Notes: a model not told the origin generated them from the letters alone. A DNA stretch of 64,000 nucleotides from Allacma fusca (GCA_947179485.1 OX359246.1:28954001-29018000); one strand, 5' to 3'; positions 34,980 through 46,799 are shown, numbered from the stretch's first letter. Program-made: numbers and translations.

Positions 34980-36123
34980 AGTAGTTTTTTTCTGGACATC
35001 CTGCATATTATTGGACTCTTACAGGACGTCGTGTGACTAATTTTGTGCAGCTGTCAAAGGCACATGTCTCAAAAGAAAATCCTTGAACCCCGTAGTAAGA
35101 GTGTTGCCAAGTTTATGATCCCATAACCTGAGGTACAGTGCACTCTCGCTATAAGAGGCCTCCCTATAAGAGCATGTTCAATATAAGAGCACTCATAGGT
35201 CCCCCTATAGAATTGTTTGACTGTAAATGTTCCCAATACGAGCACCGCTTACAAGAGCATTTTCAATGTAAGAGCTGGCATTTTACATCCTCATGGTAAA
35301 CAAGACCCAATATAAGAGTATATGAACAAACATACAAACGTTTTAAAACGTTTGCAGGAAAATATTATGAGCGTGAATGCGCACAATGTACTGAAGTTGG
35401 TGACGAGGGAGCAGAGTGCATATACCCATCACATGTAGATACAATTTATCCTGGCTAATTTTCCAGGATGCATATGAATCTGAATTACTGGATTCTCTGG
35501 ATACAATTGAAAATATTGTAGACAAATCCCTTGCAATGAATATTCGGCAGGCTCACATTACTGACTATTTCATTCTAAACAAACATTAATTGAATAATTT
35601 ATAATATTTGTAAATAACATTTTAGTTTATCTTATAATCTAATGTACTGTGTAATGGCGTTGTTTTATTTAGCCCACTTCTTAATAATGTAGATCTATGT
35701 AATGTATAATCAGTATTTTAATGCATTTAGATATGTGTTTTCTATAGAAGCCTACCGTTGTAAGAGCGCTTTTGACGTGCTTTTATCGGTGCTCTTATAG
35801 CGAGAGCACATTGTATTATAAATGAGTCGGTCAATTCATAATTTTATACTTATACTTTCATAAGTAACTTCACATACATTACAAATTGAATTCTCAAATG
35901 ATCCACCACAAATACATAATTGAATTCTAATCTCCCCTTCCTATTCAATTTTAGTTGCAAGTATACTTGACATGACATATAAATTCACATGCTTGACATT
36001 TAGCTTCTATCAACTTAAAAGTATAATCTTTGGCTATAAATTTGGAATCCTTGGCATGCCTTTGATTTAAATATCATTTCCAGCCTGACCCGTGGCTGGA
36101 TGATTAAAGTGCACAGTTCACAC
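34980..36123 (+). repeat. Upstream unit of a lost gene copy
   Basis: Aligned with the upstream units of B, D and E, but no gene follows. It is interrupted by a pogo-like element (35136-35813) and a hAT-like element (36124-37235). After it resumes at 37236 it jumps at about 37360 from the sequence just before exon 1 (TTGTTACCATTGTTTT) to intron 1 sequence (TTTTAAAAACG), so exon 1 is deleted. Confidence 0.6.
35136..35813. mobile_element. Pogo/Tigger-like non-autonomous element (678 bp)
   Basis: Inverted ends start CAGTGCACTCTCGCTATAAG and the right end, reversed, CAATGTGCTCTCGCTATAAG: 22 bp with three mismatches, flanked by TA on each side (35134-35135, 35814-35815). The homologous site upstream of copy B (GAGCTATTATAGA near 23512) has a single TA. 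TA targets and CAGTG ends fit the pogo/Tigger branch of Tc1/mariner. The interior carries TATAAGAGCA-type repeats. No transposase. Confidence 0.8.
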
Positions 36124-37235
36124 CAGTGCTGCGATCGGGTGAAGTAATTTCAAAACTTGACCATGAACTTGACTTGACCACAAAATTTCAAGTAATTTTC
36201 AAGACACAACTTGACCTTGATAACTCGTGTTCGTGTAATTACTTGACTTGTCAAGTTCAAGTAATTAAGTAATTTTTGTAAGACCCGAACTTGATCAAGT
36301 AGTTAAAGTTCCAAACTTGACTTGACCATGACTTGAACGTGACTGGAACTTTATAATTCGAGTTAAGTATCACAAAAAATTAAAAATGGTCACAATAAGT
36401 CGAACTTAATTATTTCCTTCAGAATGAAAACCAAAACGCATTCAGAAAACAATTTTACTACTACTTTTTATTTAAAACCATTCGAGGACAACTTTGAGTG
36501 TGTACTGAATACAGTACAAGTCCGATATAAGGGACAATATAATTTATAAAGGAATTTCCCTTATACAAAACGTCTAAGGCATTAAATGAAAGATGGGGTC
36601 AATGCATCCCTGATATCTATATTTCCTTAAAAGCTGAGCCCTTATAACGGACTTTCACTGTATATCTGACGAGTTTTACGTAGTGTCAAGTTTTATTTAA
36701 TGTTCATATATGCATATATACATATTTGAGCATTACCAGTACTCTTAATTTAAATTTTAATAAACTAGTATTTACTTATTTATTAAATGCTTTTTGCAAC
36801 AACCAGCAATGAGCAACGTCTGGTAAACAAGACCTTTATAAAACGGACTCTGAATTTGAATTTTGTCCTTTGATTGATGGCATGTGCAAATAATATACCC
36901 TGGACACGACATGAAATTGGTTTGTGATCTTGAAATTGCTTCCGTCCTTTATGGCATGCGCAATCTAAAATTACTTGAACTTGACCATGAAATCTCAAGT
37001 TCATAGTTAAGTTTTTTCTTTCCATTACTTGACCTTGAACTTGACTTGAGATTCAAGTAAATTTCTCTTACTTGTACTTAAACCTGACTTGTCTTAGAAT
37101 GTCATGGTCAATCCGAGTACCTACTTGAACTTCACCCGAAAGTTCAAGTAAAAAAATTTGCCTACTTGAATTTGACCCGAACTTGAACTTGACTTGAAAA
37201 CTCAAGTATTATACTTGAACATGTCCGCAGCACTG
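36124..37235. mobile_element. hAT-like non-autonomous element 2 (1112 bp)
   Basis: The ends CAGTGCTGCG and CGCAGCACTG are flanked by the 8-bp duplication GTTCACAC (36116-36123 and 37236-37243). The uninterrupted site is seen at 23814-23825 upstream of copy B. Both ends hold arrays of CAAGTTCAAGTAA / ACTTGAACTTGAC motifs. A smaller pogo-like element is nested at 36512-36660. No transposase ORF. Confidence 0.9.
36512..36660. mobile_element. Pogo-like MITE nested in hAT-like element 2 (149 bp)
   Basis: The left end CAGTACAAGTCCGATATAAG and the reversed right end CAGTGAAAGTCCGTTATAAG pair over about 23 bp with three mismatches. TA flanks both sides. It is a full-length short element of the same general type as 35136-35813 but a different family. 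Confidence 0.7.
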
Positions 37236-37386
37236 GTTCACACACTCTATTAGATTTCTCTGCTCGTAAGAGGGTGCATGGTTGTTATTGTGCAACTCAA
37301 TTTGTCATTTTCCTGAGAGACACGGAAGGCCTGACTAAGAATTGTTACCATTGTTTTTAAAAACGTCCATAAAACGCTATGTCAAT

Positions 37387-38418
37387 CAGTGATGGGTAAC
37401 CGAAAATTCGGGTTTAAGTTAACTACTCAAACGTTAATGACAGTCGAAATTCGGTTTTGGTTTCCGTTATTGGTTTTTTAAGAATTCGGTTATGGTTATA
37501 AACGGTTAGCATTTGTATTCAATAACGTTAATCGATTAATAACGGTTAATATTATAAATAATGAATACGGTTAATAAAAAAAATTCTGAATTTTTTCACT
37601 GTAAACTAAAGCTTCATTAAGCATTGTAAATAGTATAGTTATTAGCACTAGTATTGCTTTTATTAATTCCCGAAAAGTCGTAGTAACGTTTGTTTCCATG
37701 AAACCATAAAATGACTTCATGCAAATAGTTTTAGAATAAATAAATTGCATGTAACCAGCAAAAATGGTCTGCACCCATTTTCGATCAAACGTAAAATGAC
37801 AACTTGCTCCGAAATAAAAATGAAGTAATTGTTGTTTACAATTTGTAACTAAAAATTTCATGTCAAATTAATAGCACGGATCATTATCAAAAATACATTT
37901 AGATCATTTATCTTTTTCGCGAATGTTACAATAACTTGCAATGAACAGATGTCCTAAAAGGTGCTTCACATCCGTCGGCATTTTACATGCACTTAGTGCA
38001 ATAACTTTACAGAAAACTCTTAGGTCACCGAAATATATTTTGATGTATATAATTAGCTGAATCTAGTTTTTATTTTTTTAATACGTTTGGCTATTATGCT
38101 CATGAAATAAACGCAAATTTCCAAAACAAATCTGTATAAATGTTTTTTAATGGCATCAAGTAATTTTTGGATTTGAGAAACTTACATCTAATTGTAAGAG
38201 GTGGCAGTAAATTGTAAGAGTGACAGGGTTTTCAATAACGGATAATGACGTTATTGTGATTTGGTTTATGTTATTTTCTGTCCAGAGGTTTCGGTTTACA
38301 TTATGTTTTTGTTAATCAAGTGGAATATGTTAAACGTTATTTCTCATTAACCGTTACTAGGATTTTATCGATAATAACGTTATTCATTAACGTTAATCAA
38401 TAACGTTGCCCATCACTG
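37387..38418. mobile_element. hAT-like non-autonomous element 3 (1032 bp)
   Basis: Ends CAGTGATGGGTAAC and GTTGCCCATCACTG (one mismatch in 14), flanked by the 8-bp duplication ATGTCAAT (37379-37386 and 38419-38426). Both ends are rich in AACGTTAAT/TAACGGTTA motifs. The minus-strand ORF at 37571-37861 resembles nothing I recognise and is probably chance. Confidence 0.9.
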
Positions 38419-38639
38419 ATGTCAATATAAGGGGAATTCTATTTAACAATAACAGGAAACCACTATAAAAGGAATCACTGTATGACAAAATTGAGGAATT
38501 CAGGGGAACCTAAAAAAATATTTTTTTCCTGCACATATCTCATTACAATAGCTTTACCTACCACACACTTAGAACTCTTTAATACTTATTTCCAACAGTC
38601 CTCCTAATCAACCACCTGTTCCCCATAATTACTTACCAT

Positions 38640-38996
38640 TCAACATACCATACGTCTCTCTACTTATGAACTCTACTCGAGTGTTATATCTTAAATGGAG
38701 TGCTCGTAAGAGGAAAACTGCACACACATATGCACATGTGAAGTTGTACTGAATTTTTCTGCATAACCGCAGAATTATGCGACTCTTAAACCGGATGTGG
38801 TGTAACTCTCAAAAGCAGTATCATCCTTCTCGATAAGTCTGTTCTTCATAATTCTTTTATTACACATGGTCACGTCATAGTGATTATTCCAGTTACATTA
38901 TGAAAGCATTCCCAAGATTCCGTCACGTCTAAGTGTATGTAATGTACATAACGGGATTGTCAGTTTCTAATATTCCCTTCCTATTCTTCCTTAGTA
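38640..38996 (+). repeat. Upstream flank of another lost unit
   Basis: A copy of the A/C-type upstream segment (compare 7430-7800). Its last about 90 bp recur at 41065-41155 on the other side of the retroelement fragment, so the fragment lies between two partial copies of one flank. Confidence 0.6.
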
Positions 38997-38997
38997 C

Positions 38998-41058
38998 TGT
39001 AGTGCTCCTACATCCACCGCGGCTACGTCGCGCTCACTCCGAGCGCGACGTAACCACTTCGACTTCCCCAACTCCATCCTGATCTAACCCCATGTTGTGT
39101 AAGGAAGAGCCACGCTCTTCCTTACAAACCCACGTCAGCTTCAGCATTCGCGTTTTTTGTGATCCCGAGACCAGACCCTTTTTCCCCGCGCTCCACTATC
39201 TCGGAAGGATTTCCGGAGTGGAATTAGTTTTTTTACGAGGTTTAAATCCTCAGCTTCCCTTTTTCTGTTGGCCTTAAGGCCCCCATATATGTACTCTTGT
39301 TGTTATTATTATTTTTATTACTATAATAAAAGAGCGCTTGTGGCTCATAATTAAACCACAACTAAGCCGTTGATTCTTGTGTCCCTCATCCGATCTCTCC
39401 GTCATCTCTCTCACCTCGGAAGATTTTCTGGTGACTACCACCTTATTATTAGTAGTAGGTTAATGCTAATAGCGAATTTAAATTGTTGGGGGTTATGAGG
39501 GTATACAGTTTGGGGATGAAAGATACTTGGGTGAGTAAATAATTGCTACACATACTGTAGTGAGTTACACTAGGATTTGTGAACTAATAAACTTCAGTAC
39601 TCCTTATCTAAATTTGAGTAATAATAATTTGTACAATAAAGGGGGGTGTACAAAAGGTGCTCAATGGGACGTGGACAAAAAGGTGGGGTGGGTGGTCGGT
39701 CAAAGACGATTGACATGAGGGGAACAACCGGTGGGCTAGTGAAGGGGTCGAATGGGGTGTATGTTTGGTTTGCTGGTGGGACTTCTATCATTGGATTGTC
39801 TTGGAGAGCCGTAACAACGGGATTTTCTGGGATCAGGATTGCTACTGTGGGAAGAATCTGGGTATCTGTCGCTGGGGAAAGGATTGGGGTCGCGTCCTCC
39901 ACTGTAACGAAAAATTCGGGAGTCGGGGTCACTACTATGGGGAAGGGTGCGGGGACCGGGGTCTCTAAGACATGGGTAGTTTCGGGGATCTGGGGCTTTA
40001 GTATGGAGAGGATTTCGGGGATTGGAGTCTCCAGTATGAGAGAGATTTCTGGGATTGGAGTCTCTACTGTAGGGAAATTTTCGAGAGTCGGGGTTTCTGC
40101 CATGGGGAAGGTTTCGAGGACAGGGGTCTCTACGACGGGGGTAGTTTCGGGGATCAGAGGCTCTAGCGTGAGAGGGATGTCTGGGATTGGAGTCTCTACC
40201 GTAGGGGGATTTTCGACAGTCGGGGTCTCTGGTTCGGAGCAAATTTCATAGAAAATGGCTGGGATTAGGGTCTCTAGATCGGGGAATATTGGGTTGGTTT
40301 CTGGGATCAAGGTTTCAAAATCAGGAATCATCGGGTCAGGTTCAGGGGTGTCAATGGGGTTCGGAGTCGTATATTCTTTAGGGATATTATCGAGGTCATG
40401 TTGATCCAGGTCCATGGGTTCAATGGAGGAAATAATGTGGACAATCGGGTTGGGGGAAAAGGATACTCGTCTCTTGGTATTGGGAGTAGGGATGATTCTG
40501 TCCTTCAACGGATTCGGTTTGGGCGGAGATTCGAGAGTCATGGTTGCAATCTTCTGTGTGATAATTGGGACCTTTTCGGGGGAAGTGACCATTGGAGAGA
40601 GTTGTTGCTCCCCAGGATCCTGGGAGTCGCCAGAAGTTCCGTCATCTGAGACGAACTTTTCCGCAGCCTTCGGTGTAATGGTGAGCATAGTTGGCTTCCA
40701 ATCTGCTGATTTTAGTTGGACCGGAGACCCAGGGGGGCTAAGCCTGAATCCACGGACTATCTCCTCCTCAGGGGTCAGGACAGAGGATCCAGAGTCAGTG
40801 GTTGGGTCCGCCAGCTCCTCCAATAGGAACGTCTCGTTCTCCATAACTATATCAGAAAAAATAACAGTTAATTCTACGTTTCGGTACACGGGCGCTTCGC
40901 CTGGGGGTGGTCGTTGGGTATTTTGTCTGGGGAGTCAAGGGGGTTGAGAAAAGTCGGGATAACACATCTGTATAATCGGTAGTAGGCATAGGTTTTGCAT
41001 ATGATAGGTCACTAGGAGCGTCTGTGGGAGGGGATGTATAAGAGTCAGAGGAAGAATT
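38998..41058 (-). mobile_element. Retroelement fragment with LTR-like end and two ORFs
   Basis: The block interrupts duplicated flank DNA. The right part encodes, on the minus strand, a tail ending RRSARVPKRR like Gypsy pol C-termini, then a Pro-rich ORF. The left 400-600 bp is LTR-like: it starts TGTAGTGCTCC at 38998 and has an AATAAA at about 39323 and a TGGTGACTACC stretch at about 39430 that could be a leader in + orientation. Orientation evidence therefore conflicts, and I cannot fix the LTR's inner edge. The left part also holds a 10-bp palindrome around GAGCGCGACG / CGTCGCGCTC (39026-39051). Confidence 0.5.
39594..40889 (-). CDS. Proline-rich repeat ORF of the retroelement fragment, 431 codons
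   Basis: A long open frame. The first ATG in sequence may be the GFR-proximal MENETFLL at about 40844; the frame itself begins at 40889. Residues about 185-330 are an imperfect 10-11-residue repeat around ETPIPEI / ETPVLETF, preceded by an acidic and Ser/Thr/Pro-rich stretch. No enzyme motif, signal peptide or membrane segment is visible, so it is not an obvious envelope. It overlaps the end of the preceding pol-like frame. It may be an accessory third ORF or a pol tail extension. The antisense ORF at 39646-40251 (Gly/Val-rich) mirrors this repeat and is rejected. Confidence 0.5.
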   Translation of the reverse strand: MYRNVELTVIFSDIVMENETFLLEELADPTTDSGSSVLTPEEEIVRGFRLSPPGSPVQLKSADWKPTMLTITPKAAEKFVSDDGTSGDSQDPGEQQLSPMVTSPEKVPIITQKIATMTLESPPKPNPLKDRIIPTPNTKRRVSFSPNPIVHIISSIEPMDLDQHDLDNIPKEYTTPNPIDTPEPDPMIPDFETLIPETNPIFPDLETLIPAIFYEICSEPETPTVENPPTVETPIPDIPLTLEPLIPETTPVVETPVLETFPMAETPTLENFPTVETPIPEISLILETPIPEILSILKPQIPETTHVLETPVPAPFPIVVTPTPEFFVTVEDATPILSPATDTQILPTVAILIPENPVVTALQDNPMIEVPPANQTYTPFDPFTSPPVVPLMSIVFDRPPTPPFCPRPIEHLLYTPLYCTNYYYSNLDKEY

Positions 41059-41067
41059 TCGGAACAA
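40852..41067 (-). pseudogene. C-terminal end of a Gypsy-type pol
   Basis: About 70 residues ending in a Thr-Pro-rich segment and the basic motif RRSARVPKRRINCYFF, comparable to the RRSTRRHIRTVENLF end of element 2. Its upstream part is missing: at about 41058 the sequence passes into gene-array flank DNA. It is a truncated remnant. Confidence 0.55.
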
Positions 41068-41493
41068 ATCCCCAGGAATCCGTCACGTCTAAGTGTATGT
41101 TATGTACATAACGGGATTGTCAGTTTCTAATATCCCCTTCCTATTCTTCCTTAGTAGCTAGACTTATTATTAATTTTAAATGAACATGATTTTTATCAGC
41201 CACAAAAGTATGCACTTCCCCCACTTTTGATATACAAATTGGCACTATGGACATTAAACTCCAACGACTTACAAAAATCCTCTGTAGCTATAAAGCACGA
41301 TTCCTTGACATGTCTTTGAATTAAATAGCATTTAGTTTGGGGCGGACATTGGTCGACAGAGTGCACAAGTGCAGACACTTAAAACCGTCCGTTTTTGGGA
41401 GGATGCTGTACAAGTCAATAATTTGTTATGAGAGAAATACAAATCCTGACAAAAAGAATTGTTACTCTTGATTTCCAAAACAACCAAATAAAT

Positions 41494-43991
41494 ATGACTG
41501 ACAAACAAATCTGTTGCTGTAAGTCCCAAGTTTGGACGAAAGTAATAGCGGGGCTTCAAATCGTAAGTACAATTTCACATTTTTAACAAACGCGTTAGTA
41601 GTTATACCTCGGAAGTAGTTAGCTTTTAATAGAATTGTAAGATGTTAATATTTTCCTTCAAAGACATGTTATAGATAATATCTCAAATGGGAAATATTAA
41701 TGAGAAACATCTTGTAACTTATTTTAGATTGGAGCTTTATTGGCAGTTATATTCTATGCGTTGGCTCTGGTGACGACAGTAATTCTGCTTACTGAGTCTG
41801 ACAATCCAAACACCAAATATTTTTTATCGCCGCAGGAAATTCATAAAATAAAAAATCATTGCGAGTAAATATGATTCCTATGAATGTTCAAGTACATAGC
41901 ATTGCATAAATTTTACTCGGTCTTCTATATTTCATTGTCACACAAATTATTGATACCTGCAATTAATGTTGACCAAAATGTACTTTTTATTTGGCCATCA
42001 ATACAGTATGTGTAAAATCCCAGTACGCTCAATTACTCGAAAAATAATTACCGGTAAAAAATACTTGCCTCGTTTCAGGGTTCCGTATCTAATTTCTCCT
42101 TTTGTTTTTGTAGTAATGAATGCAATTGTGTTTACGGTCTTGAATCTCTCCCTTAATAGTTTGTGGTTTGTGCTGGGGATCGTGCTGCTTCGCCGAGCCC
42201 TTAGCGTACGTTAAACTACGGATTTGCTCATTAACTGTAGATACATTTAAAGCACCTCGTTTTATAGGCGCAGATTTTCACGGGTTTTTGAGATTGCCGT
42301 CAATAGAAATGAATACTTATATGAAATTGTTTTTCACAGAGAAATACTGGTCTAATTCGTGCCTGGATGGTTTTCACCATTATTCTCATAATACTTCAAA
42401 CGATCATGGCTTTCATTGAAACTTTTGAAACTGAAGGCGCTCGGTTTGTAGCAGTGCTCGGACTGGGTACAGGTAATACTCGGGTAAATGGGTATGGGTA
42501 CTGGTATGGGTACTATCCGGGTACAGAATTTGAGTACTCGCAAGTACGCGGGTACTACCCGGGTACTCTGGATTTTAGTCATTAAAGTGGGTGCAGGTAC
42601 GGGTATGGGTACTCACTCAATGACAATCGGGTAGTACCCAATAGATACGGGTATCACTATGTAAAATACCTGTACCCGTGGGTGCTGTACCCGAGTATTT
42701 TTGGGTACTTCAAGGATTCCTGCTGGGATGGATTACTATGTCTAACAATAAGACCTGCCAACCGTGGAGTTGCTTGTTTCTTTGTATACAGATACTTGCG
42801 TAAGTGATATACCCAGTGGCTTCGCTTCATTTATGATTACGTGGTCTGTGTAATCGAACGCTTCTAATGATTTCTCTCAGATCTAATAAAGAAATAGATA
42901 AACTGTTTATCGGCTTAAAGAATGAAGCTCAACTTAGAAGTATTTCAGGGGGTAGGGCCAATGAAGCTAATTAAATTTAATGAGCTTCATTGGGGGCGTG
43001 ACATTAAAATTATTTAAAGACGTTTTACGATATAAGTTCGGAATGAATATACATTTATTAGCTTCGAGCCAGATCCGTTTCTTGATGCTACAAGTACCTA
43101 GGGTTGCCAATTTGACAACGCCGAGGCATTTTGTTCAGGCAATTTGAGTAATTTCAATCCTGGGCATTTATGACACTTTGCTTATTTATTGCAGTGAATA
43201 TTTATACAAAATTGTTTCATGTTCTCGAAGTTTAAAAGCAAGTTTTTGGTTATGGAGTTTAGTATTAAAGAATTCGTCCCAGTTAGTTATTCTAACCCCA
43301 TACAAGAATTGTTCAATATCCATTTCGCGAGAACACAATTCATTTCATTCAGTAAGTTAATATTTTGACGTAGTAGCATTTGAATTTCGTCAGTGTTAAA
43401 ATAAATCATAAATGACCTTAAATGATTTTTTAAACCATTTGAAATAGGATACCCTTAACGCCTACGGAAAACTTCCAAACTCCCGGACATTTCTAATGAA
43501 AGTCGAAAAATATAGAAAAGTACGAAAAATTTTCAGCTGAACAGGCAAATGTCTTCTTGGGCACTTTTGATCGGCCAAACTTCCAGTACCCGAGTAATAC
43601 CCGGGTACAAACACTGGGTACTCGGGTATGGGTACAGGTTTTGGGTATATTACGGGTACGGGTAAATTGTGGGTACAGGTAATACATTGTAGTTTCAAGT
43701 ATGGGTACGGGTACTGAAATAATTTACTTGGGTACTCGGGTATGGGTACGGGTATAGGTACAGCATTTTGTCGTACCCGATAATCGGGTACGGGTATGGG
43801 TACAGGTACACGGTTTCTGTACCCAGTCCGAGCACTGGTTTGTAGGCCAACTCATAGGCATAGTAGTTGGGTTAGCCATCCAGTGGTTTTTTGTGTGGGT
43901 TGTGGGAATCCACAAGAATGAAATTGAGGCTCAAGGAGAACTTTTGGAGTTGGATAATGTTCAAAATGCTGTTTCCAAAGCTTCCATTTAA
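41494..43991 (+). pseudogene. Copy C of the membrane protein family, exon 4 split by a hAT-like element
   Basis: Exons 41494-41562, 41728-41864, 42079-42205 and 42340-42451, with the last continued at 43846-43991 after the insertion. Without the 1386-bp element and one 8-bp target copy, exon lengths (69, 137, 127, 258) equal those of copies B and D, and every part is open, so the insertion is the only clear lesion. At the end of exon 2 the sequence is GCGAGTAAAT where the others have GTGAGTAAAT, leaving the GTAAAT site as the only GT donor. The insertion falls between the third and fourth hydrophobic segments. Poly(A) signal at 44156-44161. Confidence 0.85.
42452..43837. mobile_element. hAT-like non-autonomous element 4, inside exon 4 of copy C (1386 bp)
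   Basis: Perfect 21-bp inverted ends beginning CAGTGCTCGGACTGGGTAC, flanked by the 8-bp duplication GTTTGTAG (42444-42451 and 43838-43845). Both terminal regions are arrays of GGGTAC/GTACCC motifs over about 250 bp. The middle (about 42720-43560) is unrelated and has no transposase. The perfect ends suggest a recent insertion. Confidence 0.95.
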
Positions 43992-46401
43992 TTTATAACT
44001 TCATTTTTGAAACTATAGGTTTAAATTCACATTTAAATTTCCTGAGTTTACAATTTCAATTACAGGTCTTAGAATGACTAGTCATGCATATTATTACAAT
44101 TTACAATGTAATCAGCGTTTTATGGCATGTTCGTATTTAAAAGATTTTGGGATTGAATAAAATGTCTTCAACCTGGGATAATTATTGTCACTAAGTCATC
44201 CATATGTGTAGAACTGCCTAAGGAACTGCTCTGTCGTTTCTAGAAGGTCAAGTATGAATTATTTCAAAGATATGTACGTCAATTTTCTATGGATGTGTGG
44301 TAGGAAACTTTAATGTTCTGAATGTCCTAAATTCTTTATTCCGTTACCTGCGAGGTGCAACGGTTGGCTGGAAATGTCTCATGCTTAATATGGACAAAAA
44401 TCCTTTCTTGGCATCAATTGTGACCAAAACACTTGACTATATTAGACATATTTAACATCAAAATATCATCTAATAATCCTTGCATTCATAAGCCACAAAT
44501 CGTGTTTACAATTCCAGGAAGACCAAGACTCATCAAAAGCCCTTACATAAAATTAGGATTAACATGCATCATAACTGCAAATGTTATTATCAATGGTAAG
44601 TGAGAAAATAATAACAAGTTAGTGCGGTGTTTCTGATTCCGAACAACTACTTCTCCTTCAAGTTTTGTGGGACTCTTGGAAGAGTTTGACAAAATATTAG
44701 ACCACTAAGCGTAGACCGTTCTTGACAGTTGTCTTTAATGGACTTGAATGTGAGTTATCCTATTCCAGATTTTTCCAGAAATTTACTGGGAACATATAAC
44801 TAAATTTAGGTTAACAGTTACCAAACAAACGCTCGTAAAATATTACAGGTAATTATGTTTTCTAAATGCACACAATGTTTATAATATAGGCGCATTCGCT
44901 CAAGGAAATGGCTCCCAACATTTGCATTATGCAGAAATGATTTATTCTGTCTAGCAGTTGCGACTGCTTGCTCCTATTGGATATCTGGAAATACAGGTCC
45001 CGTGAAAAATTAAATAGCGTATATGCTTTTGCATAATTGGTCGAAAGAATTCTTTATGGATCATTTCTATCTCATTTTCAGATAGGAAAAAAGAGTATGT
45101 AAGGATAAAGTTGAAGCAATTGAATGTGCACTACATAAATACTTTATACCAAGTACAGTGATTTTCCAATACTGTGGTTCGCAATGGATGACAAAATACC
45201 TGCCAAAATATAGATGTGCTGCTATAACTGACTACAATATAATGTAAATGCTATTTTCAATCGTAGAGAAAGTTTAACTTTGGCAATAAATACAAGGGGA
45301 AAGCTATCTAAGAGGAAACCGCTGTAAACACGTTCGCTGTATCACAAAATTGAGCAATTTAGGGGAAACTAAAAAATATATTTTTCCTGCCGACAGAGAG
45401 AGCGGAGACAAAAATTGAAGGACTGCAAAAGCCTCAGTATATATATATGTTGTAACTACAAAATATTTTCTGGGAGAAATCATGTTTAAAAATTACTTTC
45501 ATGGTACGAAAATACTTTTGACTGTAAAATAGATGTTGAAATTGGTGTTATGGCGTTAAGACGGCCAAATAAATTTTGCCATTTAAACCTACCACACTTG
45601 AGTCACTGTCTAAGCGAGGAATTAATGTTGGAGTTAAAACAAATCGACCCTAGCCTGTTTGAGTCCGTCATCCAACTGATATCAAAATGACATCAAAAGT
45701 ATTAAATCCTGCGGTAGAATAAAACCGAAAGGACAATGATAGTGTAATAATTACTGTTGGAATCAAAAAAACGTCTTGCATGTCTTTGTTAGTTATTTGA
45801 ATGATTTATTACTCACGGCTTCTTATAAACTTTCTGAGGATGATTTGGCTTCCACTCTCCGTAAAATAATTATTTAATTTACAACATTCCTCAAATTTAT
45901 GTTCCCTCCGTCTGGTCACCGTATTAGTCATTAAATTAAAAATATAAAAACCAAATACCATACAATTAAGGGTTGTAATACACCGTCACAACTATTATTT
46001 TGGTGTTGCTGGTCATGCTGTTGTTACTGATCATCCTGGCTCTCTACATGACCTTTACGTTTTTAAGATGTTATAACAATGTCAGTTTGTACTCGACTCT
46101 GCGTTTGATTGTATTTGGTCTCACTCGTTAACTTTCGTTTTTTGGAATCATTACGTATTTCTGGTGGAAAATACACATAATTAGGCATTTGACTTTCGTT
46201 CTGTTTTGAAATAGTTTAATAAAAAAATCCCAGACAAATAATTGCTTCTATTAACAATTAATTTTCCCTAAGATTTTAACAATCATTTGTGCTGCAGGTT
46301 ATTTGCCATTTCAGGGGCAAAAGCTCCGGGGGAGTTCTTCACTTCTAGTGACCATAGTTGTTTTTGAAGGAAACTCCAGAAGACACGGCCAATAAGGAGT
46401 C
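43992..46401 (+). repeat. Duplicated 3' flank of copy C
   Basis: Homologous to the DNA after copy B (25107-26173) and, further on, to 32232-33300. A degenerate pogo-like end lies at about 45320-45343, and the AAAACGTCTTGCATGTCTT...GAATGATTTATTACTCACGG block at 45768-45828 recurs at 32680 and as both arms of 63505-63712. No gene. Confidence 0.6.
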
Positions 46402-46730
46402 GTTATTAATTATAGTGACACTAGTCAAACATTCCAGCTTTGATTTCCATTTCTTTCTCTTTTATAAACCATTATTTCAAAAACGATTCAGTATTCAATG
46501 ATTTATAATATAATATGAGTAGTTAATGATGAAAATTCATGTAATACGAATTTTCTAATAATTCTCACTATCATAAAATTGATACGCTGAAAGGGACTCT
46601 CTTATGAACGTATAAAAATATGTGCTCTTGTTGTTTTAATAAAAATTGGTTCTTCCATTCTTTGTTTGACCTGTTTGTTTTGCTTATTGCTTCCAATCCT
46701 TTGCTTAGCCGAACATCTACTGCAAAAAAT

Positions 46731-46748
46731 TGGTCCTTCGAGCCGGAT
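46731..46748 (+). other. Primer-binding site matching tRNA-Tyr
   Basis: TGGTCCTTCGAGCCGGAT is the exact complement of the conserved 3' end of eukaryotic tyrosine tRNA (ATCCGGCTCGAAGGACCA, from memory). It lies 6 bases after the likely LTR end. Confidence 0.8.
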
Positions 46749-46799
46749 TTCAACGGTATACAAAATTCTGCTGGAATTTCGTGGAAATTTGCAAAAACA

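Noticed and set aside
37571..37861. 96-codon minus-strand ORF within hAT-like element 3
   Set aside because: No similarity to a transposase or any family I know; AT-rich chance reading.
39646..40251. 201-codon Gly/Val-rich + strand ORF
   Set aside because: Antisense image of the Pro/Thr/Glu repeat in the minus-strand 431-codon ORF, with no start context or domain.
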